The position numbers and the translations under genes are program-made. Positions 9,322 to 18,130 of a stretch of 64,000 bases of DNA are shown piece after piece. The stretch is taken from contig NZ_AP022616.1 of the NCBI RefSeq assembly GCF_010731115.1, forward strand, positions 434,001 to 498,000, in the 5' to 3' direction. Position 1 is the first letter of the stretch, and the number at the start of each line of letters is the position of its first letter. Source of the stretch: Mycolicibacterium phocaicum. GTDB taxonomy: Bacteria > Actinomycetota > Actinomycetes > Mycobacteriales > Mycobacteriaceae. The notes below the pieces were generated by a model. It searched no databases. It was not told the DNA's origin and saw only the letters and a program-made list of their open reading frames with translations.

Positions 9322-11508
9322 TCAGCAGGCGCTGACGTGGACCCAGGTGTTGTTGACCGCCGCTGTCCCGGTGAACGAATCGACCAGTGCCGGATCATGC
9401 AGGTCATTCACATTCGCGCCGGGCAGGGTGTTGGCATGGCGCCAGCCGGTGTTCGTGTGGCCCCAGCCGTGGGGCACTGCGACGGTGCCTGACCGGATGT
9501 CGTCGCTGATGTCCAGCGGCAGCTCGATGGACCCGACGGCAGAGGTGACCTGAACCATGTCGCCTTGGGCGAGTCGGCGAGCATCGGCATCGGCTGGATG
9601 CATCAGCACCGTGCACTTGTTGGACCCGCTGGTCATCGATGGCACGTTGTGCAGCCACGAGTTGTTGCTGCGCAATTGCCGCCGCCCGATGAGCTGCAAA
9701 TCGAACTCGCGGTCGGACTCCTCGGCGGCAGTGTCGAGCAGCCGACGGGCGGCTGCGAGGAACTCGGCAGGCGCCAGCGCAACCTTGCGGTCGTCTGTGG
9801 CGATCACCTTGTCCAGCCGCGGTTCGAGCGGGCCTAGGTCGAGGCCACCTGCGCTGGAGCGTAGGTCTTTCATCGTCTTTCCCTTGCGGCCCTTGCGGAT
9901 TCGGCCGTAGGGTCCCGTCGCCAGCGCAACTGCGGCCATCCGCAATGGGTTGGCGAACTGGATCAGCGGGCTGCGGAGCGGTGCGGTCAGCTGCCGCAGC
10001 GGAGCCGGGAGCAACTCGAAGGTCAGGCGACTGAGAATCTCCCAGTCCTCCAGCGCACCGGCGGGCGGGTCGAAGGACCGGTGTTGATAGCGAATGTTGT
10101 TGCGCACGCTGAAGATCGTGGTCAGCAATCCGACGTCTTCGCGCTCCAGCGGCGACACCGGCGGCAGGATGAAGTCCGCGTGCCGGGTGGTCTCGGTGAC
10201 GTACATGTCCACCGCCACATACAGATCCAGCGATGCCAGCGCCTGGGCCAGCCGGCCCTTCTGGGGGATCGAGGACACGGGATTGCCGGCGTAGGTGATC
10301 ATGGCCCGGATCTGGCCGTCGCCGGGGGTCAGGATTTCGTCGGCCATCGCGACGGCGGGCAGCTCGGCGCGGAAGGACTTGTAGCGGCCGGACCGGTCGG
10401 TCCACGCTCCGTGTCCGACCGGGACATGTTTGGCCATCCGCGGCAGGTCGATGATCGGGGTGGAGAACATGGTGCCGCCGGCACGGTCCAAGTTGCCGGT
10501 GACGGTGTTGAGCACCATGACCAGCCAGCTCACCAGGGTTCCGGTCTGCTGCTGGCAGATCCCGATCCGGGCGTAGATGGCCGCCGATTCAGCGGCCGCG
10601 TGCTCGCGGGCCAGGGTGCGAATCGTCTCGGCGTCCACACCGGCGCGCTGCGCGACGGCCTCCGGGGTGGCGTCGGCGACCAAGTTGACAAGCTCCTGTC
10701 GACCGGTCGCCAACTGGTCGAGAGTAGCTGTGTCGCAGAGGCTTTCGTTGAGCAGGACGTGCAGCATGCCCAGTAGTAGGTACACGTCCCCGCCGGGACG
10801 CACCGACACATGCTGATCGGCCATCCGGGCGGTCTCGGTCCGGCGCGGGTCGATGACGACGACTTTCCCGCCGCGCTCGCGGATCGCTTTGATTCGGCGT
10901 TTGGCGCCCGGCATGATCGACAACGAACCGTTCGACACCGCGGGATTGGCGCCGATGATCACCAGCCGCTGGGTGCGGTCGATGTCGGTGATCGGCACCA
11001 GCACGTTGGAGCCGAAAACCCGCCACGCCGCGTACTCGTGAGGCATCTGGTCGATCGTGGACGCCGAGAAGAAGTTGGGCGTGAGCAAGGCTGCCCGCAG
11101 CATCAGGCCGTAGAACGCGCCGGAACTGTGCGCTGCCGGGTTCCCCAGGTACATCCCGAGCGATCGTGATCCGTGCTCGCTGCGGATGCGACGCAGCCGG
11201 GCTCCGATCTCGGTGAACGCCTCGTCCCAGCCGACCGGCTCGAAGCTGTCACCTACCCGGCGCATCGGGGTGCGCAACCTGTCCGGATCGTGGTGCAGGG
11301 CTCCCATGGCCGTGGCTTTCGGACAGATGTAGCCCTTCGAGAAGACGTCGTCGGGATTGCCCTCGATGCGGCTGACCTTGCCGCCGGTGACCGCGACATG
11401 GATGCCGCAGTGCGCTTCGCACAGCGTGCACTGGCTGACGTACGTGGCGCTTGCCGTTTCGTCCGCACTGCCGCGTACTCCGGGCATGGGCATGTCAAGG
11501 GCTGTCAT
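9322..11508 (-). CDS. Molybdopterin oxidoreductase (Mo-bisPGD, formate dehydrogenase/nitrate reductase superfamily)
   Basis: A 728-residue catalytic subunit of the DMSO-reductase superfamily. The N-terminal [4Fe-4S] site is Cys27, Cys30, Cys34 and Cys62 (QCTLCEAHCG ... GYICPKA), followed by the cofactor regions MYLGNPAAHS, GANPAVSNGS and VIDPRRTETARMADQ. The C-terminal molybdopterin dinucleotide-binding domain holds LRSNNSWLHNVPSM and PHGWGHTNTGW. No twin-arginine signal is visible, so it is probably cytoplasmic. No FeS or membrane subunit lies alongside, so the physiological substrate is open (formate or another small oxidisable molecule). A 22-bp palindrome lies 17 bases upstream of the start. 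Confidence 0.85.
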   Translation of the reverse strand: MTALDMPMPGVRGSADETASATYVSQCTLCEAHCGIHVAVTGGKVSRIEGNPDDVFSKGYICPKATAMGALHHDPDRLRTPMRRVGDSFEPVGWDEAFTEIGARLRRIRSEHGSRSLGMYLGNPAAHSSGAFYGLMLRAALLTPNFFSASTIDQMPHEYAAWRVFGSNVLVPITDIDRTQRLVIIGANPAVSNGSLSIMPGAKRRIKAIRERGGKVVVIDPRRTETARMADQHVSVRPGGDVYLLLGMLHVLLNESLCDTATLDQLATGRQELVNLVADATPEAVAQRAGVDAETIRTLAREHAAAESAAIYARIGICQQQTGTLVSWLVMVLNTVTGNLDRAGGTMFSTPIIDLPRMAKHVPVGHGAWTDRSGRYKSFRAELPAVAMADEILTPGDGQIRAMITYAGNPVSSIPQKGRLAQALASLDLYVAVDMYVTETTRHADFILPPVSPLEREDVGLLTTIFSVRNNIRYQHRSFDPPAGALEDWEILSRLTFELLPAPLRQLTAPLRSPLIQFANPLRMAAVALATGPYGRIRKGRKGKTMKDLRSSAGGLDLGPLEPRLDKVIATDDRKVALAPAEFLAAARRLLDTAAEESDREFDLQLIGRRQLRSNNSWLHNVPSMTSGSNKCTVLMHPADADARRLAQGDMVQVTSAVGSIELPLDISDDIRSGTVAVPHGWGHTNTGWRHANTLPGANVNDLHDPALVDSFTGTAAVNNTWVHVSAC

Positions 11509-11524
11509 CAGGCCTCCAAGACGT

Positions 11525-11546
11525 TCTGGTCACGTGCGTGACCAGA
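11525..11546. promoter_or_regulatory. 22-bp palindrome, probable operator of the molybdopterin oxidoreductase
   Basis: Arms TCTGGTCACG and CGTGACCAGA are perfect inverted repeats around the dinucleotide TG. The site lies 17 bases upstream of the oxidoreductase start. Its size and symmetry suit a TetR/GntR-type dimeric repressor, but no regulator gene is adjacent. Confidence 0.6.
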
Positions 11547-11921
11547 CTAGCCTCGGCGGTGCACTCCAGGCCAGAGCCTGCCGAACGTTGGTCTGCCGTT
11601 AACGTCCACGGGACACGGTGGGCATCGGCAGCTCCGCTATCAAGAGCCTGCGTGCTCGGCTGCTGCCAGGACGTGTTCAACCGTGGCGACTACGAGATCG
11701 GTGCTCTGCCCGATCAATTCGTCCCGTCCGATCGCCAGCTCGCCGGCGAGCCAGGCCGTCGTGGTCGCCGCGCGGTGACCGTCGCCGATAAGGCGACCGA
11801 ACTCGGTGGAACCTCGGGGGAGAACACCTACCCGGTGTCGCCTGCGACGTCCGTCCTCGGCCAGCGGGACGCGCAGCTTTTCCAGCGGGTGCGGCGTACT
11901 CAGAACGTCTAGCCTGGCGCC
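11547..11921. other. Intergenic region without a supported gene
   Basis: About 375 bases separate the oxidoreductase operator from the CitE-like gene. An open minus-strand frame ends at 11640 and looks moderately coding (STEFGRLIGDGHRA), but it has no ATG or GTG start outside the neighbouring gene and matches nothing I recognise. No RNA or further repeat was seen. Confidence 0.5.
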
Positions 11922-12740
11922 ATGACCGTGAACTCGAAGGTTTCGCGCTCCTGGCTCCTCGTCAATCCGTCCCGCGAACCTGACCTCGGGGCAGTCCTGG
12001 CGACCACGAGCTGTGACGAGGTGATCCTGGACCTCGAGGATGCCGTCGCCCCCGATGAGAAAGAGGTGGCTCGGGAGCGGGTCATCGACTTCCTGAACGG
12101 CGGGGCGCAGGCATGGGTCCGGGTCAACGACGCGTCGAGTGATTTCTGGTCTGCCGACTGCCGTGCCCTGGCGGAGTGCCGCGGGGTGAAGGGCGTCGTG
12201 CTGGCCAAGACCGAGGGCGGAAACCACATGTGGGACACCGCGAACCGGCTCGGCGGCGAGTCGCGGGTGATCGCGTTGATCGAAACGGCGCGCGGGCTGG
12301 CGCGCGTGCACGACATCGCAGCGGCGCGACCGTGCTTCCGCATCGCGTTCGGCGTCAACGACTACACGCTGGACATCGGGGTCGAGCAGGATCCGTTGGC
12401 GCTGGCCTACAGCCGCTCGCAGTTGGTCATTGCATCGCGTGCGGCGCACATCCCTGGCCCGATCGACGGGCCGACCCGCGATCCCGATCAGCTGGCCGAG
12501 GGCGTGGCGCTCACCCGGCAGATGGGTATGACGGGCAAGCTCGCGTTGCGCTCGTCCGATGCCGAGGTCATCAACGCCGGACTGAGTCCGTCCGAATCAG
12601 ACATCAGCTGGGCGCGCGAGTTCGTCGAGCAGTTCAACGCTCGCGGCGGAAAACCGAAGGACGGCAGCGACTTACCGCGATTGAACCGCGCCCGCATCAT
12701 TCTCGAGAAGGCGCGCCAACTCCGGCTGATACCGGGCTGA
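11922..12740 (+). CDS. HpcH/HpaI aldolase / citrate lyase beta-like protein (CitE-like)
   Basis: A TIM-barrel C-C lyase of 272 residues. Diagnostic segments are SWLLVNPSREPDL, VILDLEDAVAPDEKE (metal-binding acidic residues), AWVRVNDASS, VVLAKTEGG, VIALIETARGL and FRIAFGVNDYTLDIG. Stand-alone CitE homologues without the alpha and gamma citrate lyase subunits usually act on malyl-CoA, citramalyl-CoA or related acyl-CoA thioesters, and that is likely here since no other lyase subunit is nearby. The exact substrate is not determinable. ATG 11922 is the first start that fits the fold. Confidence 0.82.
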   Translation: MTVNSKVSRSWLLVNPSREPDLGAVLATTSCDEVILDLEDAVAPDEKEVARERVIDFLNGGAQAWVRVNDASSDFWSADCRALAECRGVKGVVLAKTEGGNHMWDTANRLGGESRVIALIETARGLARVHDIAAARPCFRIAFGVNDYTLDIGVEQDPLALAYSRSQLVIASRAAHIPGPIDGPTRDPDQLAEGVALTRQMGMTGKLALRSSDAEVINAGLSPSESDISWAREFVEQFNARGGKPKDGSDLPRLNRARIILEKARQLRLIPG

Positions 12741-12762
12741 ACGTCCGCGGGGGAGTGCAGCG

Positions 12763-12996
12763 TCAGGTCAGCGGTACCCAGCCCCGCGGATCGACATCCG
12801 TGGGCACGGCGCGCACGTAGAAGCAGTTGCTGAAGCCCATTGCGCCTTCGCAATGGTTGAAGATGCCGTTTCCGTCGGCTTGCCCGTCGCAGTATCCGCC
12901 CCAGGGGGTGTTGATGCACTGTCCTGGTGTGGCGTGAGCTACGCCGATGGGGCTGAACGCGAGCGCGGCGGCGGCGATTGCCAGTGCGATTTTCAT
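12763..12996 (-). CDS. Small secreted cysteine-containing protein
   Basis: A 77-residue protein with a signal peptide (MKIALAIAAAALAFSPIGVAHA, cleavage after AHA at about 22) and a mature part of about 55 residues. The mature part holds four cysteines (QCINTPWGGYCDGQ, NHCEGAMGFSNCFYV), probably two disulfides. ATG 12996 has an AAGGAGGG ribosome-binding site 9 bases upstream; the frame stays open further upstream, but the signal peptide fixes the start. Small exported proteins of this style are common in mycobacteria. Function unknown. Confidence 0.72.
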   Translation of the reverse strand: MKIALAIAAAALAFSPIGVAHATPGQCINTPWGGYCDGQADGNGIFNHCEGAMGFSNCFYVRAVPTDVDPRGWVPLT

Positions 12997-13373
12997 CAGC
13001 CCATCCCTCCTTCTGTCATGAGGTTTGTTCTGTCGCGAGGCGTTGGCGGGTGCCTTCGCCACGCCCATAAATTCCGATGGTAGGCCGAGTTCTCGCACGC
13101 TGGCACCGGTATGTGTGCAGGCAAACAGCCGTCCCAGTGGATTTCCGAAACCGGCGTGGCGCATGAGGTAGATGGGGATTTTGTGCTCGGCAGCGGTGGT
13201 CAATCGCGTACGCCACCACTAGGTTTCGACGCGGCGGCGGGTGCTGGCGCGATGAGTTACACCTTCGGTCGCACCGACCGCCACGACCTATGCGGAACCC
13301 GCTACGGCAGGGTCGCGTACGTTCCTAGAGAATTACCGCCAAGAACCCGACGCAGCACTCGACGAAAGCCATC
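12997..13373. other. Intergenic region, possibly with a gene fragment
   Basis: Between the small secreted gene and the DUF3297 gene there is no complete reading frame. On the minus strand 13008-13203 a fairly coding-looking stretch includes HKIPIYLMRHAGFGNPLG; it runs in frame into the secreted protein but lies outside it. I do not recognise it, and it may be a decayed gene. The last 110 bases presumably carry the DUF3297 promoter. Confidence 0.4.
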
Positions 13374-13625
13374 ATGTCTCAGGATCAGAACAACGACGTT
13401 CCACCGAACCACCTCTCCATCGATCCGCGCAGTCCCTTCTATAACGAAGAGGCGCTCATCCGCGGCGTGGGTATTCGCTTCAACGGCGCGGAGAAGACCA
13501 ACGTGTACGAATACGACGTCGCCGAGGGCTGGGTGCGGGTGGAAGTCCCGACCGCCAAGGATCGCCGCGGAAATCCGATGGTCGTCAAGCTCAACGGCAC
13601 GGTCGAACCCTATTTCCGTACCTAG
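13374..13625 (+). CDS. DUF3297 family protein
   Basis: A compact 83-residue cytoplasmic protein typical of DUF3297, with the conserved LSIDPRSPFYNEEALIRGVGIRFNG core, then VYEYDVAEGWVRVEV and the C-terminal VKLNGTVEPYF. Function of the family is unknown. It starts 14 bases ahead of the DUF89 gene counted from its stop, so the two are probably co-transcribed, although any functional link is a guess. Confidence 0.85.
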   Translation: MSQDQNNDVPPNHLSIDPRSPFYNEEALIRGVGIRFNGAEKTNVYEYDVAEGWVRVEVPTAKDRRGNPMVVKLNGTVEPYFRT

Positions 13626-13639
13626 CACACAGCCGAACC

Positions 13640-14818
13640 TTGGTGGATACCTCTGCTGCGCCCACGATCACCGCGGCGGTGCCCGGCTCCTTCGAGTGGG
13701 ATGTGTTCCACGGGCGTCATCCGAAGCTGATTCGTCAGGTCCTGGACTCCACGCCGTACACCCCGGCCGAAGAGGCGAAGCTGCAGCAGCTACTCGTCGA
13801 GAGCACCACCGGTGTCATCGAGCCGCTGCCCCAGACGGCTCATGACCGAGCGGATTGGCTCGCCTGGGGCGAGCAGATGTACGGACGCCCGTGGGGTGAG
13901 GTGCCGTTCCTCTGGAGCGAAAGCTACTTCTACCGCCGATTGCTCGGGGCTGTCGGCTACTTCGGGGCCGGCGCCTGGCGTGGCATCGACCCGTTCGCCC
14001 CGGTCAAGAACGCAGAGCTCACGGGGCCAGAGGTCGACCAGGAGCTCAATGTCTTCGCCGACGTGGCGGACGCGTCGGAGGATCAGCAGCACCAGGCGCT
14101 GCTGGTCGCCGCACTGTGGGGTAACCGCGCCGATCTCAGCTTCCAACTCCAGCTGAACACCGCTGCCGCAGAAGCACAGTCGGAGGGCATCCTCGTCGAC
14201 GACAGCGCGCTGCTGTGGTCTGCGCTGACATCGCAGGACAACCCGATCGTCTGCGTGGTCGCCGACAACGCCGGACGCGAGCTGCTGGCGGATCTCGTCC
14301 TGGCCGACAGTCTGCTCGCTCAGCGGTTGGCCGCCGAGATCGTGCTGTACGTCAAGCCGCACCCCTACTACGTGTCGGATGCGACCATGGCCGACGTCCT
14401 GGCTGTCGTCGAGCGCTTGAGGGCCGACTCACGTGCCCAGATCGGCCGGATCGGTGACCGGCTCTGGGACGCCGTGCGCACCGGCCGACTCAAGGTGCGC
14501 ACCCACAAGTTCTTTTGTGCGCCTTTGGCATTCCACGAGATGCCCGACGACCTCGCGGCGGAATTCGCGACCGCCACGATGACGGTGATGAAAGGCGATC
14601 TCAACTATCGGCGCCTCGTCGGAGACCGATACTGGCCCGCCACAACACCGTTCGGCCAAACCGTCGACTATTTCCCGTCCCCGGTCACGGCACTACGGAC
14701 GCTGAAGTCGGAAGTTGTCGTCGGTCTTGCGCCTGAGCAACTCACAGGACTCGATGCCAGTGGCCAGCGATGGCGGACCACCGGTGAGTACGCGCTGATC
14801 CAAGCCCGCGTGGACTAG
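13640..14818 (+). CDS. DUF89 / ARMT1-like metal-dependent phosphatase
   Basis: A 392-residue protein of the DUF89 damage-control phosphatase family. The metal-binding signature is VVADNAGRELLADLVLADSL (Asp-Asn pair) and the second conserved block is MKGDLNYRRLVGDRYWP; the ARMT1-type C-terminal region includes YFPSPVTALRTLKSEVVVGL. Family members dephosphorylate damaged or excess sugar phosphates and related metabolites with Co, Ni or Mn. TTG 13640 and GTG 13643 are adjacent start codons and either is possible. It follows DUF3297 closely and leads into the LOG gene 22 bases later. Confidence 0.82.
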   Translation: MVDTSAAPTITAAVPGSFEWDVFHGRHPKLIRQVLDSTPYTPAEEAKLQQLLVESTTGVIEPLPQTAHDRADWLAWGEQMYGRPWGEVPFLWSESYFYRRLLGAVGYFGAGAWRGIDPFAPVKNAELTGPEVDQELNVFADVADASEDQQHQALLVAALWGNRADLSFQLQLNTAAAEAQSEGILVDDSALLWSALTSQDNPIVCVVADNAGRELLADLVLADSLLAQRLAAEIVLYVKPHPYYVSDATMADVLAVVERLRADSRAQIGRIGDRLWDAVRTGRLKVRTHKFFCAPLAFHEMPDDLAAEFATATMTVMKGDLNYRRLVGDRYWPATTPFGQTVDYFPSPVTALRTLKSEVVVGLAPEQLTGLDASGQRWRTTGEYALIQARVD

Positions 14819-14840
14819 CGCACCGCATACGCTGGCCGAT

Positions 14841-15590
14841 GTGATCGAGGACCAGAACACGGACGACGACGGCGACCTGCAGATCAGCGGCCCGGTGCAA
14901 CTTCGTCGCGAACGCTGCGCGACCACGACCGCCGACCAGCGCCTGCTGGACCGGCGCGGTCCCACCGATTGGGTGCACACCGATCCGTGGCGCGTGATGC
15001 GTATCCAGGGCGAGTTCGTCGACGGCTTCGACGATCTCTCGGAGATGCCGAGGGCGGTAACGGTTTTCGGCTCTGCTCGCACGACGCCCCACTCGCCCGA
15101 ATACCGCCTGAGTGAAGAATTGGGCGTCGCCCTGGTGCGCGCCGGCTACGCGGTGATCACCGGGGGCGGCCCGGGTGCGATGGAGGCGGCAAACCGTGGG
15201 GCCAGCGAGTCCGGCGGCTATTCGGTCGGTCTGGGCATCGAGCTGCCGTTCGAACAGCGCCTCAACCACTGGGTCGATCTCGGGATCAACTTCCGCTACT
15301 TCTTCGTGCGCAAGACCATGTTCGTCAAATACGCGCAGGCGTTCGTGTGCCTGCCTGGCGGATTCGGCACTCTGGACGAACTGTTCGAAGCCTTGACGCT
15401 CGTCCAGACCCGCAAGGTCACCGCCTTTCCGATCATTCTGTTGGGCGTCGATTACTGGTCGGGCCTGATCGACTGGATTCGCAACACGATGCTGGCCGAG
15501 GGAAAGATCTCCGAATCCGACCTCGACCTGATCCACTGCACCGACAGCGTCGCAGAGGCCATCGACATCATTGTCGCGTCAGCGCGGTAG
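14841..15590 (+). CDS. LOG-family protein (Rossmann, cytokinin-riboside phosphoribohydrolase-like)
   Basis: A 249-residue TIGR00730-type LOG protein. The nucleotide-binding core has VFGSARTTPHSPEY, VITGGGPGAMEAANRGA and the hallmark CLPGGFGTLDELFEALTLVQT. Biochemically characterised LOG proteins hydrolyse nucleoside 5'-monophosphates to base and ribose-5-phosphate; the older name lysine decarboxylase is wrong for this family. An N-terminal extension of about 70 residues, typical of actinobacterial members, precedes the core. GTG 14841 is the start. It converges on the DHFR-like gene. Confidence 0.88.
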   Translation: MIEDQNTDDDGDLQISGPVQLRRERCATTTADQRLLDRRGPTDWVHTDPWRVMRIQGEFVDGFDDLSEMPRAVTVFGSARTTPHSPEYRLSEELGVALVRAGYAVITGGGPGAMEAANRGASESGGYSVGLGIELPFEQRLNHWVDLGINFRYFFVRKTMFVKYAQAFVCLPGGFGTLDELFEALTLVQTRKVTAFPIILLGVDYWSGLIDWIRNTMLAEGKISESDLDLIHCTDSVAEAIDIIVASAR

Positions 15591-15601
15591 CCGGTCCGTC
15601 T

Positions 15602-16168
15602 TCACTCGCGTTTCGCCTCATAGCGCAGTAGGACCGTGCCGCACGGAAAGGTGCGGTTCTCCAACAGGCCCAACGAGATCCATGACGGCAACGCCGGGAA
15701 GAACGGCGTGCCACCGCCGACTGCGGTGGGCACGAGCACGATCCGGTACTCGTCCACCAGCCCGGCTTGCACGACGGGCGCGGCGAGCGTCGCACCGGCC
15801 ACCTCCAGATTGCCGTCGGTCTCGGCTTTCAGCTTCCTGACCACCTCGACGGGGTCGCGGCGTTCCAGACGGGAGTTCCAGTCGACGGAGTCCAGGGTGC
15901 GCGAAAACACGACCTTCGGCATGTTCCGCCAGATGCGGGCGAAGTCGACGATCATCGGCTCGGCGTCAGGGTCGGCGTCAGCGGTGGGCCAGTACGCGGA
16001 CATCAGCTCGTAGAGTCGCCGGCCGTAGAACGCCAGGGCCGTCTCCCGCTCGAAGTCATTCCAGTACTGGTGCAGTTCCTCGCTCGGTTCGGACCAGTCG
16101 ATACTGCCTTGCGCGTCGGCGATGTACCCGTCGACCGACACATTGAAGCCATAGATGAGTCTGCCCAT
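15602..16168 (-). CDS. Dihydrofolate reductase / RibD C-terminal-like family protein
   Basis: A 188-residue member of the RibD-C/DHFR-like fold, showing the start GRLIYGFNVSVDGYIADAQG, a FYGRRLYELM motif, KVVFSRTLDSV, NLEVAGATLAAPVV and LVDEYRIVLVPTAVGGGTPFF. These stand-alone proteins are probably NAD(P)H-dependent reductases of unknown substrate and are not classical FolA. ATG 16168 begins the conserved domain; a start 33 bases upstream adds only residues outside the fold. Confidence 0.8.
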   Translation of the reverse strand: MGRLIYGFNVSVDGYIADAQGSIDWSEPSEELHQYWNDFERETALAFYGRRLYELMSAYWPTADADPDAEPMIVDFARIWRNMPKVVFSRTLDSVDWNSRLERRDPVEVVRKLKAETDGNLEVAGATLAAPVVQAGLVDEYRIVLVPTAVGGGTPFFPALPSWISLGLLENRTFPCGTVLLRYEAKRE

Positions 16169-16362
16169 GTAGATCAGACTGCACCCGAGCGCAAGATTCA
16201 TCGGTCAGGGCGGCATCCGTGACACTCGCCGGCCGCGGCGCGTAGCGCCGGGATGTTGAGCACACCAGGGAGATAACCGGCTGCGCTGGTTTCGGGCATG
16301 CCTCTGATCACCCGTGCTCGGCCGCGCCAATCGCGCCGTTCAGGCGGCGCGGCAACGCCCGC

Positions 16363-16806
16363 CTACCGGAGGGACTCGGCGCGCTTCTTGACGCCGTCGG
16401 TCATGCCGCCGAAGCCCTTCTTCAGGGCGCGGCCCATGATGCCGGCGACGATCGGTGACACGGGCCCGAACAGCTGGAAGTGCGAGTCGTAGCGGGTGCG
16501 GCCGTCGGGCAGCGGTGTCAGGCGGTGCGAGCGCTCGCTGCGGAGCAGCCCCAGCGGGGCGGGCTTCATGTTGTAGCTGAACTCGACGCCCGGGGTGAAG
16601 GTGTTGATGAATTCGCGCTGCTTCTTGGGCGGACCGATCAGCACCACCTTCATGTCGATCGGGCTGCCGGGCTCGAACGTCGACGAGCACTCGGTGACGA
16701 AGGGGTTCCACTCGCCGTAGCTGGCCCCGTCGGTGAGCACCTGCCAGACCACCTCGGCCGGTGCGTCGATCTCTACTGACCTGTCAATCGCGAAACTCAC
16801 AGACAC
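16363..16806 (-). CDS. SRPBCC-family (polyketide cyclase/dehydrase-like) protein
   Basis: A 147-residue START/SRPBCC fold. The family opening FAIDRSVEIDAPAEVVWQVLTDGASYGEWNPFV is clear, followed by the strands MKVVLIGPPKKQREFINTF and RTRYDSHFQLFGP and the long C-terminal helix VAGIMGRALKKGFGGMTDGVKKRAE. These proteins bind a hydrophobic ligand in a deep pocket; the ligand is unknown. GTG 16806 is chosen, with GTG 16800 two codons later as an alternative; the longer open frame upstream adds 34 residues unlike the fold. Confidence 0.75.
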   Translation of the reverse strand: MSVSFAIDRSVEIDAPAEVVWQVLTDGASYGEWNPFVTECSSTFEPGSPIDMKVVLIGPPKKQREFINTFTPGVEFSYNMKPAPLGLLRSERSHRLTPLPDGRTRYDSHFQLFGPVSPIVAGIMGRALKKGFGGMTDGVKKRAESLR

Positions 16807-16928
16807 ACCGTACGGGAGGCGGTGAACACCTCGCGACAACTGTCCACTGATCGCGCTGATTGGAGCCATCCACCGGGACCTCGGCACCGAATCACTTTTG
16901 ACGACCACACCAAACGGGAAGGCGCGAT

Positions 16929-17567
16929 GTGCTGAATCAAATGCGGACGTTCACTACGCAAGTGCTGAGCCCCGTGACGTCGACGGTAGGGATTCGGAGC
17001 GGGATCGAAGAGCCGTCATACGAAGCGGAGCCGTTGGCCCGCGGAGTGCAGATTCGCCGGTACGGGCGGCGAATCGCCGCGCAAACCACGGTGCACGGAG
17101 ACGAGGAAGACGCACGCAGTGCCGGGTTCCGCAGATTGGCCGCATACATCTTCGGCGCCAACCACCGGGGCGATCGAATTGCGATGACGGCGCCGGTCGG
17201 GCAACTCCAGCGCAGCGATACCAGTTGGAAAATCGCGATGACCGCGCCGGTGGAGCAGCAAGGCAGTCCGGCCGGCGGTTGGGTTGTCCGGTTCTTCATG
17301 CCGGCCGGATCGACGCTGGAGTCGTTGCCGGTACCGGATGACGAGCGCGTCGAGCTGGTGCCGGTTCCAGCGGAAACCGTTGCCGTGCTGCGCTTCAGTG
17401 GTGATCGCGGCGCCGACAGCATCGCCCGGCACACTGATCACCTGCGCGAGACGCTCCGCGACTACGGATTCGCCGCCGAAGGCGAACCGTCGGCCTGGTT
17501 CTACGACCCGCCGTGGACCCTGCCGTGCCGACGCCGCAACGAGATCGCGATTCCCGTTGAGAGCTGA
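16929..17567 (+). CDS. SOUL heme-binding family protein
   Basis: A 212-residue SOUL/HBP protein. After about 25 N-terminal residues the domain starts at EEPSYEAEPLARGVQIRRYG and shows FRRLAAYIFGANHRGDRIAMTAPV, a second IAMTAPV, VRFFMPAGSTLESLPVPDD and AWFYDPPWTLPCRRRNEIAIPV, all hallmarks of the family. SOUL proteins bind heme or porphyrins reversibly. The next gene, 60 bases downstream, is TspO, another tetrapyrrole-binding protein, so a joint role in porphyrin handling is likely. GTG 16929 is the start. Confidence 0.88.
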   Translation: MLNQMRTFTTQVLSPVTSTVGIRSGIEEPSYEAEPLARGVQIRRYGRRIAAQTTVHGDEEDARSAGFRRLAAYIFGANHRGDRIAMTAPVGQLQRSDTSWKIAMTAPVEQQGSPAGGWVVRFFMPAGSTLESLPVPDDERVELVPVPAETVAVLRFSGDRGADSIARHTDHLRETLRDYGFAAEGEPSAWFYDPPWTLPCRRRNEIAIPVES

Positions 17568-17627
17568 CCGCGCTGCCGTCCGCCCGATCGACAACGTCCG
17601 CAACTCACCGCACAGGAGCCTCAGACC

Positions 17628-18116
17628 ATGAAACCGAAGACGATCGCCGCCACCGCCGCCGCTGTTCTCGCCACTGCCATTGCGGGAGGGGCGGCATCGG
17701 GCCCGGCCGTCGCCTCGCCGTGGTACGCGCGCTTGCGCAAGCCGAGCTATCAGCCGCCGCGGCAGGCGTTCCCCATCGTCTGGCCGCTGCTGTACGCGGA
17801 CATCGCTGTCGTGTCCGCCGACACGCTCGACCGCTTGAGCGACGCGGAAGACACGCGAGCCGCCCGCCGTTTCGGTACCGCACTCGCGATCAATCTGGGG
17901 CTCAACGCCAGCTGGTCGTGGATCTTCTTCAACCGCCACCGGCTCGGGGCGGCGGCACTGACCGCGGCCGCACTGACGGTCAGCAGTGCCGACCTGACGC
18001 GTCGCGCCCTCGCGGTACGGCAACAGCGCGCGGCGCCCCTGGCCGCCTATCCGGCCTGGTGCGCTTTCGCGACCGCACTGTCGACGCACATCTGGTGGCT
18101 CAACCGGCGCCGCTGA
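17628..18116 (+). CDS. TspO/MBR family tryptophan-rich sensory membrane protein
   Basis: A 162-residue, five-helix membrane protein of the TspO/peripheral benzodiazepine receptor family. The family pattern is visible as SPWYARLRKPSYQPPRQAFPIVWPLLYADIAV, NLGLNASWSWIFF and AYPAWCAFATALSTHIWWLNRR. Bacterial TspO binds and may degrade or export porphyrins such as protoporphyrin IX under oxidative stress. An AGGAG-type site lies ahead of ATG 17628. It is co-directional with the SOUL gene and probably in the same transcript. Confidence 0.85.
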   Translation: MKPKTIAATAAAVLATAIAGGAASGPAVASPWYARLRKPSYQPPRQAFPIVWPLLYADIAVVSADTLDRLSDAEDTRAARRFGTALAINLGLNASWSWIFFNRHRLGAAALTAAALTVSSADLTRRALAVRQQRAAPLAAYPAWCAFATALSTHIWWLNRRR

Positions 18117-18130
18117 CGTAGCCGCAGTCG

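Noticed and set aside
11640-12449. Minus-strand frame across the CitE gene and the region upstream
   Set aside because: Its only starts lie inside the CitE-like gene, and the part outside has no ATG or GTG; the fold of CitE on the plus strand is clear.
12997-13203. Upstream extension of the small secreted protein
   Set aside because: A strong ribosome-binding site and signal peptide define the start at 12996; the upstream stretch is not a recognisable domain, though it may be a gene fragment.
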